This document shows positions 56,311 through 64,000 of a stretch of DNA of 64,000 nucleotides, piece after piece (within the stretch, counting starts at the first letter, position 1; every line of letters starts with the position of its first letter). The stretch is from Rhineura floridana. Taxonomy: Eukaryota > Chordata > Lepidosauria > Squamata > Rhineuridae. A program made the translations under genes and the position numbers. Below the pieces are notes generated by a model. It saw nothing but the letters and a program-made list of their open reading frames with translations. It had not been told where the DNA came from and did no database searches. The stretch lies in the NCBI RefSeq assembly GCF_030035675.1, contig NC_084485.1, positions 96,988,838-97,052,837 of the forward strand, given 5' to 3'.

Positions 56311-57217
56311 CTGTCACCTGTATACAAGCCTTGTTCTTGCCAACTCCATTGACTAGCATTCAGATTTACACAAATTTGGACTATTAAAGATGGACTAATT
56401 TTACCTCGTGCTTTTCAATCAATTTGAGACAAATAGTTCTACCTGCTATGAAAAATTCTTTTTGGTTTTTCCCAGAAAGAAAAGCTGTGGTGTTTTTTGT
56501 TCATTATTTTAAATTAGGGCAAAAGCCTTTACACCACAAAAATTAGCCCACAAGGGATACATGTTAGACCACATCTGTGACATGTGAAAGTAGCCAGAGA
56601 TTCCTTGGCTGCTACTGAAGCAACACTTTATTTTGGGGAGATGACAAAGGAGGACCATTGTAAGGCGTGCAGGACAGTTCACTGGCATGTGGATATTCTC
56701 CTCTATTTCCAAAATATTCATCTACAAAGGTCTGTTGCACAGGTGTTATACACTAGAATGCAATCACCCTTCATGATATCATATCAAGCAGCAGTAAAAA
56801 GCAGCATTTTAAATTACTTCTAAAGGGGGCTATTTTAGCTGCCAGCCAAAGACAAGTGATTCAAAGAAAACAAAGGGGCTACTGTTTGGAGGGACAGATT
56901 GTCTGACACCATTACTGTTGCTTTTGGTCTAGGAAACTCATATACTAAAAAGCATGGTTGGTTTATGTGATGGGCAGGGACAGCATTCAACCATAGCAAA
57001 AAGGGTCCTAGGGCTGGTGAGATCCTCCACTGGATCTCAGTCCCATCCAGGAGTGGAAGGGTCCCTAGTTACTATCCAAGCCAATAATGACAACACATGG
57101 GCAACACAATAATGACAGCAGCTGTAAAATATTTTGATTTGTATGATATACTTGCTGTCTGTATTAATGGTCTTATTACAATAAAATGTAATAATAATAG
57201 GAATACACATTTGCACA
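56311..57217. other. unassigned sequence
   Basis: Directly 5' of the CR1. No exon or repeat recognised. Confidence 0.45.
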
Positions 57218-57365
57218 GGGCTCTCGGGGCTCTTAATATATATTATCTAGTTCTAATCCTTGCAACAGTCCTGTCAGGCAAGTCAGTATTATTATCTCCC
57301 ATAGTGCAGATGGGGAGGTTCATCTAGTGAGTTCATGGAAGAGGTAAGATGTGAACCACCAGGGA
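57218..57365 (-). mobile_element. MIR-like SINE fragment
   Basis: taatatatattatctagttc, caacagtcctgtcaggcaag, tattattatctcccatagtg and cagatggggaggtt follow the complement of the MIR core and tail, and agatgtgaaccacc follows the tRNA part. Old and diverged. Confidence 0.55.
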
Positions 57366-57384
57366 CTACCTGATTCAGTGCTCA

Positions 57385-57866
57385 GTCTCTATAGTGCAGT
57401 CCTATGCATGTCTACTAGGGATGGGTAAATTTGTCAGTTTCTGCTTCTCTTTGGGTCTCATTTTTCCAAACTTACATTCAGTTTGCCACATTTTCACATC
57501 AGTTTGCATTTTTTTAAATCTTCAAGAAAAAGTATTTGGAATTTTCTTATACTATGCACATTTTTGCAAGCATTTTCTCCTAAAATAATGCATTTTTGCA
57601 TGTTGTTTCCCCCAATATATAATATACATAAATATATGCAGAGACACTTTCCTCTTATAGATGCATTTTTGCACTTTTTTTTTTTTTGGTTGGAGAACTG
57701 CATCTCAAAATTCAGAGAATTGAATAATGAACTGTAGCTGTATTTCAGTTCACATATTGTTTCAGGAATTGTGAATTTCTCCACTATTCCTTATGTCTAT
57801 TCATAAATAGATGTTAAATGAATACAAATAAGTTAAGCCTCATTGAGTTCAATGGGATTTACTCTC
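57385..57866. repeat. short palindromic repeat split by an AT-rich element
   Basis: tatagtgcagtcctatgcat, gtctact at 57388-57415 is the left part; taagcctcattgagttcaat, gggatttactctcagg at 57836-57866 is the right part. Joined, they give the usual repeat. Confidence 0.6.
57416..57810 (+). mobile_element. AT-rich element with CTAGGGATGG start
   Basis: Begins ctagggatgggtaaatttg and contains repeated gcatttttgcatgttgttt-like units. The part cagttcacatattgtttc also occurs at 2749. It lies inside the palindromic repeat. Boundaries on the right are uncertain by about 25 bp. Confidence 0.5.
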
Positions 57867-58143
57867 AGGGAACTTTTTTTCAATTGGAGGGTCACACTTC
57901 TTCATGGGCCACCATACAGTGGTGGCAACGTCAAAACTAGGTGTGGTCAGATACACACCACTCTCCATCCTTCATCCAAGCAAGCAAGAAGTATTATCAC
58001 AGTTCAAGGACACAATCCAAGTAGGTAAAATCGCTAGAGGAAGGTATAGAGCAGGGCCAATGAGGGGTGTGGCCTAGGAGGATTCCCAAGGGCCAGATAG
58101 AGAAGCCATATTTGCTTCCTGGGTCTGAGGTTCTTCACCTCTG
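57866..58143. mobile_element. hAT-like MITE, relative of 4129-4533
   Basis: cagggaacttttttt at the left and gggtctgaggttcttcacct, ctg at the right are the family's ends. The interior shares attatcacagttcaaggac with 4359-4374 and its surroundings. No clear target duplication. Confidence 0.65.
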
Positions 58144-59489
58144 GTGTAGAGAGTTGCAGCCTTCAAACCTATGCTACATCAGGGTTGCTCCTGCTGCAAG
58201 CAGCATGCATGCCACATACCTTGAGGAGCCAGAAGTGAGTAGGAAGCAAGATGCAACAAGGTCTGTGGATCAGAAAAGCTTCTGTTTGCTGTGTTTAAAA
58301 TAACAAACCAAAAGCAATATTGTGCATTGCTTCAAAAAGTAATGTTTTAAGTAACAAGATACAGTTAATGCCACCAAACTTTTTGTAGTGAATGCACGGT
58401 TGATTCCAGGTTAATGTGTTTTTAAAAAAATCTATATTGGGGGGAAATCACTACTTACGAACATTCTACCAACATTTTTGTATTCCTGTTGACATGCAGA
58501 CACAGTGTCTTCTGCACATACATGGCCCGTGAGATAAACAACACATTAATTCTTTACCGTGTTCTTTTTAAGTGCCAAAGATTAGAATATTCCACCTTTA
58601 TAAATTATACAGTTTCCAGCTTCTCTGTCACTCATCCAAAACTTACATTGCCTTTTGATTTTTGGCATGATGAATGGCTGACGGGCTCCCAGAGTATATC
58701 AACAACATGGTGTAATATTCTGTCCAGCAGAACAGATTGTGTTACTGGAAGTTGAGACCTCAACTTGCATCACTGTCTCCTATATAATCCACTTTACTGC
58801 CCTGAACCCCCCCCCCCATAACATAGCTATAATACATTGCACTAGGCTAGTCCTCAGGAAAGTGAATCTACTCCAGTCTCCCTAACTGGTTGGTAACATA
58901 TTTAAATGCCAGTCACTAATCCACTGCTGCTTCATCCTCTGAGAGCTGCTTTATTGAACACTGTAATTGCCTGGATGTTGTTTTTCATTTCTGTAGCTGT
59001 TGCTGTTAATTAAATATTCCACGAAAAGCTCCCCGTGATATTTCTTTTTGCTTTCTTGAAATGTGATACGATAGACATTCTCTCCACTTATTCCTGCTGC
59101 TTTCTGCTGATATTCTTGTCCCACAATTCAAATCCTCAGAAAACATGCAAGAACCTATATGCACTCGATTGGGAAAATAGGTTTTTTTTGTTGCTGCTAC
59201 TACTTCAAGATTTGAAGGGGAGTTTGGTGAAATAGACAGCTGTATCATGGCTTGAACATCCCTGTCACCTCTACAACTGGGTCACTGTCAGGAGGACTCA
59301 AACCCACACCAGCTTCTTAACCTGGGATGTGCCTGTCAGGTATTTGGACTTTCTGTAACAACCATTGAGCATGGTGGCAACTGTGGCTTTTTAACAATAC
59401 ATTCTGATTTTTACCCACGTTACCACAGGTGGGCTGTTTATATGGAAGCTGCCTGTCACTGCCTGCCCAGTTGAGGCATTCACAAGGCA
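58144..59489. other. unassigned; possible conserved block at 58990-59240
   Basis: 58990-59240 is non-repetitive, contains gttaattaaatattcc and a CpG-containing segment, and is open on both strands over about 65 codons. It could be a conserved element. No exon signals with a recognisable product. Confidence 0.3.
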
Positions 59490-59690
59490 TTGATGTTGTG
59501 GCTGGAGTGTTGGACTAGGACCATAGTGATCCAGGTTTATTTTTACACAGCCCTGAAGGATGACCTTGAGCGAATCACTGCCTCCCAGCTTAATCTGTTT
59601 CACAGAGCTGATGTGGATGGAAGAAGGGAATTGTGTATGTTGGCTTATATTCCTTGGAGGAAAAGTAATATAAAGTTGCCATAAATAAAT
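59490..59690 (+). mobile_element. tRNA-derived SINE with LINE-type tail
   Basis: gagtgttggactaggaccat (tRNA-like head), atgaccttgagcgaatcact, cctcccagcttaatctgttt, cacagagctgatgtggatgg and a tail ccttggaggaaaagtaatat, aaataaatgc. Diverged but in the expected order. Confidence 0.7.
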
Positions 59691-59935
59691 GCAAACACTG
59701 GCTGCCAGAGACTCCTATGGTCATGCAAATGAGCCATCAGGAAATGCACTGCTGGAAGGAAGGAAAACCACCACACTGAGATCAACTTATAACTGTGGTT
59801 ATTCAGTCATGAGGAAAATGTACTATACACATATTTAGAGGTACCATGACCTTATATTCAGCTTTAGCTTCATGCATTTAGGCAATGCATGGAGGGAGAA
59901 AACGATAACACTGATTGGCTCACAGCAGAGGTCAC
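59691..59935. other. unassigned spacer
   Basis: Nothing recognised. Confidence 0.4.
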
Positions 59936-60068
59936 CAATGTGGTGCCCTCCAGATGTTGTTGGACTACAACTTCCATCATCCCTGATCATTTTCCATGCT
60001 GGCTGGGCCTGATGGGAATTGTTGGAGTACAACAACAACATCTGAAGGGCACCATGCTAGTAGCTACC
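59936..60068. mobile_element. hAT-like MITE
   Basis: gtggtgccctccagatgttg and ttggactacaacttccatca mirror gatgggaattgttggagtac and aacatctgaagggcaccatg. Same family as 27676 and 14135. Ends are diverged. Confidence 0.75.
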
Positions 60069-60091
60069 AATAGCTCATGCCCATCTCTGCA

Positions 60092-60335
60092 CATCCATTG
60101 GCCCATTAGGCAAAGTGAGTCAAGTGCCTGAGACATTTGATACTGAGTTTCATGAAAGGACAGCAAATGATTAGGGATTTGATTTTAACTGCCAGAAAGG
60201 GGGAAAGGTGCTTTGGAGATTTTATGCTTTCACATGCAAAAACATTTGGCAGGCCTTTGGAACGATGCATGACTTATGGGGGTTGGGGAAAGGCACCATT
60301 TTCTGCCCCATCTCAAACATCAAAATGTCTTGGCC
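60092..60335. mobile_element. MITE of the GGGCTGGC-terminus family
   Basis: attggcccattaggcaaagt, gagtcaagtgcctgagac at the left and catcaaaatgtcttggccca at the right match the 8165 and 19177 copies. Confidence 0.6.
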
Positions 60336-61309
60336 CAGCCCAGTTAAGCAGAAAAGCTCTACACACGTGAGATCTGTACGCTCAGCCAGAGTTTCTCACA
60401 CCATGCCCACTGATGTGAATGAAATTCAATGTGACATGGTGGTATATTGATGAAAAACCATAGTTCCATAATGCAACAAATACTGCAGTGTGACAGGAAC
60501 ATTAGAAATCAGGACAGAAGTACTAGCATTATAACCAGGAAAAATAAAGCAATAAGCCCCACATCTGAAAGCAGCCAGTGTCTTAGCTCCAAAGATGAGT
60601 TTTGGCATTCAAGAAAGGCTCTTGGGATCACACTTTGTGAGTCTTGATGGGGTGGTGGTATCCAGAATTGGTCTATGGATAATAATTTCATGTCTAATGT
60701 CGACAATGTCAGATATTTCTTGCTAGTGCTAACCTGCTCAGATATTAGTACAATAGCATTTCCTACAAACAAATGATGCAAATAAAGGCTTGGAACAAAA
60801 ACTTAAATCTAATGGTTATTTTCAAAGAGCCTTTGAATGCTCTTATCCTCATGCTCTTCCCCTACTCTTTTCCAACCATTCTGCTTTCATCGCATAGTAC
60901 CAAGCGGACGGACGGCAGTGGCGGGGGAGAACTTGTTCGTTTTCTTGTAAGAGCTATTAAATGGGTTATAAAGCACAAGAATGTATGCTGAAATTGTTGT
61001 GTATATGTTTATTATTACATTAACATCATTTAAAAAAATACTTTCATCCATGAAGCTTTACAAATTCTATCCTACCTAATGGATATTTGGGCACTCAAAA
61101 TAGAAGCTGCTCATGTATTAATACAGACGCATAAATTTCCTGAGGGGAAAAGAGTTAACATAATGCAAGCAAGCCTAACCATATATTATTGTTTGGAGAA
61201 TATTCCCAAAGATCCTTATGCCATGAGGCAATAGATTTTGCCTTAGGGAACCTAGCCTTGTTCTTGGAAGATCCCACCCCTGATGTACACAGTACTAGAG
61301 ACTGACAGA
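60336..61309. other. unassigned apart from a candidate terminal exon
   Basis: No repeat recognised. 60509-60564 is described separately as a possible last exon. Confidence 0.4.
60509..60564 (-). CDS. candidate last coding exon, hydrophobic C-terminus (unrecognised gene)
   Basis: On the minus strand a good acceptor (ggctgctttcag) is followed by 56 bases that read, after two bases completing a split codon, VGLIALFFLVIMLVLLS and stop. A hydrophobic run ending directly at the stop is typical of a GPI-anchor signal or a short C-terminal membrane segment. Its split codon needs one base from the exon before, which is what the candidate exon at 62688-62902 provides. I do not recognise the protein. 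It could equally be a chance frame. Confidence 0.22.
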
Positions 61310-61545
61310 GTTAATATGAGTCCTGCTGGATCAGGCCATGGGCTGATTTAATCCAACATAGTGGCCAACCAGATGCCTAAGGAAGCCTGCAAGAAGGACC
61401 TAACAGCAACAGGGTTTTCACCACTTTTGATTCCCAGAAAGAGATTCAGAGGCATACTGACTCTGACTGTAGAGGTAGAACATAGCCACTGTGGCTAGTA
61501 GCTATCTATAGCCTTATTCACCATTTATTTGTCTAAGTCTCTTGA
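61310..61545 (-). mobile_element. CR1 LINE 3' end, diverged
   Basis: gtcctgctggatcaggccat, agtggccaaccagatgccta and then tatctatagccttattcacc parallel 30960-31190. More diverged than the other copies of this subfamily; no coding part. Confidence 0.75.
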
Positions 61546-61949
61546 AAGTATCATGATGTATAGACTGGATACTGAATGTGTCGACTTCCCTGCAGATTGT
61601 TGCTGTTTATGGTTATGCCCTTTTGAAATTGCTTCAAAAAGTCAGTATTTAGCACTCTCCAAAGCTATTAAAGATCTGAAGTGGGTGGGTGCCTGCAAAA
61701 TAATACATTGCTCAACAGCTGTTTTAATGCATCATGTGGGTCTATAAAAAATCCTAAAAGGCTAGCAGAAATAATGGCTTGGATCCAAAGAGCTGTGAAC
61801 AGAAGGGAAAAAAACATATATTGGTTCTGTTCCATGAACACTCTTACAAATGCTAACAAAAGACTTCTCAAAGTGCTGTATTGCAGTAGGCTGGTTCAGC
61901 TGCATTATGAGAACAACAAGCCTTCATGAGAAGAGAAGTTTAGAAGCTT
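61546..61949. other. unassigned sequence
   Basis: Frames on both strands (61668-61929) have no recognisable motif. Confidence 0.4.
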
Positions 61950-62100
61950 TCGTTTTCATGTTGGATTAACCACATTCAAACCATAATTTTAGAAGCTTCG
62001 TTCAATAAACCATAGTTAAGATTAATGACATAGTTGGATGTAACACTAAACTATGTTTAATCTAAAATAGAAGCAGAAGCTTCCAATCTCCTCACTGCAT
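61950..62100. repeat. inverted-repeat element, probable MITE
   Basis: aaaccatagttaagattaat and aaactatgtttaatct form a hairpin, with gaagctt-type motifs outside (gaagctttcg, gaagcttcc). Resembles the element at 26430-26620. Confidence 0.5.
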
Positions 62101-62687
62101 GGTAGAGGAAAAGTGAGGGAGGAGACTGCAAGCCTGAAGCTCACCTTGGCTCATCCTCATAACCTATCCATTATGTATGAAGTTTTACCTTTCTCTCAAA
62201 ACTACATACACACAAACACAAAACCAGCCTAAGGCTGAAATCCTATTCAGGTAAGGTAAGTCCCATTGAGTAGACAGAGGCAGGATTGCATTGCAAAAGT
62301 ATTAAACATTGACTGGATCATGTCCACTGTATAAACATAACTTATCTAGTGCTGAGTCATTTATGCAGTGTGAATTACTGAAAAAAAATTCATCCCAAGA
62401 TAAAAGAGTTGAATTTTATTGAAGATGGTGATCTACAAAGAATAATTCTGCTTAACGTTCACTTAATTATAAACTTTTTGTATTCATAAAGGAAAAGTAA
62501 TGGATAAAATAGTTTAATCAACTGTAAAAGAACCGCATAATGCTAGCCACTGTTCAGAGGAAACTGTTCAAATCTATTCCTTCATTTAATTCCTAGGTAT
62601 AATGTATGCAAAGTACGAATACAAAAGTCTTCATACTGAAGTAACATTATTCAATTCACTGAATTGGAATTGTGATGAAAAACTTAC

Positions 62688-62902
62688 TTGATGCCAAAAA
62701 GGGGGAAATCTTGTTCTGAAAGTTAGAATTCAATGAAATGTTATACTCCAGAGCCAGGGATTCTAGTGCTTGCCCCAGTTCTTTTGCCTGTGTATACCAA
62801 ATCTGACCTGCGTAGGTAAATGTAAAACTTTTTGTGACTGCTAGCAATAGGTCACTTTCCTCAACTAATATCTTCCCATTATTCACTGGTATACAATGAA
62901 GA
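62688..62902 (-). CDS. candidate internal coding exon (unrecognised gene)
   Basis: 215 bases open on the minus strand between an acceptor-like gacaaatttag and a consensus donor (atcaa then gtaagt). The reading includes SLHCIPVNNGKILVEESDLL, then FTFTYAGQIWYTQAKELG and ALESLALEYNISLN, which looks like ordinary protein with one N-glycosylation sequon (NIS) and an amphipathic stretch. The frame lies outside any repeat I can identify. The start phase agrees with the candidate exon at 63748-64000 and the end phase with that at 60509-60564. I do not recognise the family. The acceptor's pyrimidine tract is poor, and an untranslated chance frame remains possible. Confidence 0.3.
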
Positions 62903-63747
62903 CTAAATTTGTCATGACCAGGGACAAAAGCCACAGTATTCATACAAAAAAATGTTCCAGGCTAGGAATGGGGCTTGTGCATCCAGGCAAAATGTCATGT
63001 TGGTGATATGTTTCTTCCAGGATCAGAGGCACCATACTTCTGAATTATCTGTTACTGTGCGAGTTCATCCAAATCTGTTGCACAGCATATTGTGTGATAA
63101 GCTAGAGGCAAATGATGCTCCTGCTTACTGTAACATTTGACATGAATTATTAGGACTGGGATTGCGATCTGGTTACATTCTTTCATCCCATCCTTCGGGA
63201 AAGAAAAGGCAGGCATTGTAATGGAAATAATCCCATTGTGAATCCTACTCACATGATGGACTTTCTTCAAACTGTGACTGGGAGCAGCCATGGCTCCCAT
63301 ACCACAGCTGGTAATATATAAACCAGATCAAACTGAATATATTATATTACATCAAATAAATTATATTTTCCCAATGACAAAATAATGGGGAAATTCAGTA
63401 TTAATGCACTGAAAGCACAAGCTTGAAGAAAGTTTTGTGGATGGGCTTGGAAAAGGTGATTTCTTATGAATTGTGTGGACAAGACCCCATGCCTGAAGAG
63501 GCAAAAGAAAGAAGGAGCCACCTCACACCTTCTCTTCTTTTTGTCTGAATGCTACACATTAAATGTGGGACACTCATAACCTCAGGGAGTTCTTCAAACC
63601 TCTACTTTGTCAGCTCTTTTCTTTCCTGGGAAAAAGTCAAGTCAGATATTAGTCTTAATTTAGATCTTCGTATCAGAGACTGTAAAGAAGAGAAAGAAGC
63701 AATTTTATTTATACCCATTTCTTAATAATTGAATATCTCATGTTCAC

Positions 63748-64000
63748 CTATTTTGGGGGGTTTGCTTGCTTCTTCCTGTGATATGCTTATTTGGGTCATA
63801 GTTTTTCCTAATATCTGAAGAAAATCCAGTCTTTTGAATTTGTAAACTACAGATATTGCAAACAGAAAGCTCAGTCCTCTGTATTATAGATAAAAGAGTC
63901 AAACGATAAAGGCAACACATCCCAGTGATGTTATTGTGGAAGAGGAATATTTCTTCTTCTTGTTCAAACTGGAGTGCCACAGGCAACTCACTCTCTTTCA
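63748..64000 (-). CDS. candidate coding exon, cut by window end
   Basis: The minus-strand frame is open from the window edge down to a donor-like site (aaaatag then gtgaac). It reads LPVALQFEQEEEIFLFHNN, ITGMCCLYRLTLLSIIQ and onward to ITGRSKQTPQN. The frame's end phase fits the next candidate exon. No domain is recognised. The upstream part lies outside the window, so neither the acceptor nor the true start can be seen. Confidence 0.18.

Larger units (their letters stand above)
62101..64000. other. unassigned apart from two candidate exons
   Basis: A palindromic-family trace lies near 62230-62300 (gtaagtcccattgagtagac). A further exon-like stretch at 63124-63187 (minus; acceptor ttttctttcccgaag, donor gtaagc) is open but its phase does not fit the neighbouring candidate at 62688-62902. 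Otherwise nothing recognised. Confidence 0.35.

Noticed and set aside
63124-63187. Extra exon with good acceptor and gtaagc donor
   Set aside because: Open in one frame only, and joining it to 62688-62902 gives an incompatible phase and an early stop; kept only as a note.

Overview
The window looks like a squamate reptile (lizard or snake) nuclear genome. The evidence is its repeat content: tRNA-derived Sauria-type SINEs whose tail matches BovB, a BovB LINE 3' end, abundant CR1 and L2 LINEs, and many short hAT-like and palindromic MITEs. Nothing bacterial, organellar or CRISPR-like is visible. I recognise no known host protein-coding gene, rRNA or tRNA gene. The stretch reads as intergenic or intronic DNA that has filled up with transposons.

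Layout. 0-12 kb: a SINE inside a SINE with a clean target duplication; opposed CR1 pieces; hAT-like and palindromic MITEs; a tRNA-derived SINE split by a 1-kb DNA transposon. 12-22 kb: L2 and CR1 remnants, a nearly identical 136-bp direct repeat in two places, and a hAT MITE carrying a second element inside it. 22-38 kb: mostly unassigned sequence, plus a CR1 copy holding both a MITE and an opposed CR1 piece, more CR1/L2 remnants and a weak LTR-like block. 38-40 kb: a 5'-truncated L2 with an intact 303-residue reverse-transcriptase frame. 41-52 kb: a family of palindromic elements, a BovB end inside an old L2, and more remnants. 52.7-56.3 kb: a CR1 with 5'UTR, intact ORF1 (zinc-finger-like motif, coiled coil, SGNH esterase) and most of ORF2, but missing the end of the reverse transcriptase and most of its 3'UTR. 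57-64 kb: MIR-like and other SINEs, MITEs, and three minus-strand open segments with splice-like borders. These could be exons of an unrecognised gene running in from beyond position 64000.

How the parts relate. CR1, L2 and BovB LINEs would supply the retrotransposition machinery. The Sauria SINE tail resembles the BovB end, and the SINE at 10.4-11.6 kb has a CR1-like tail, which suggests each depended on that LINE. The MITEs have no coding capacity and would have needed transposases encoded elsewhere. Nesting gives relative ages: short palindromic repeats, L2 and older CR1 copies are the hosts, while the hAT-like MITEs and the inner SINE are later arrivals.
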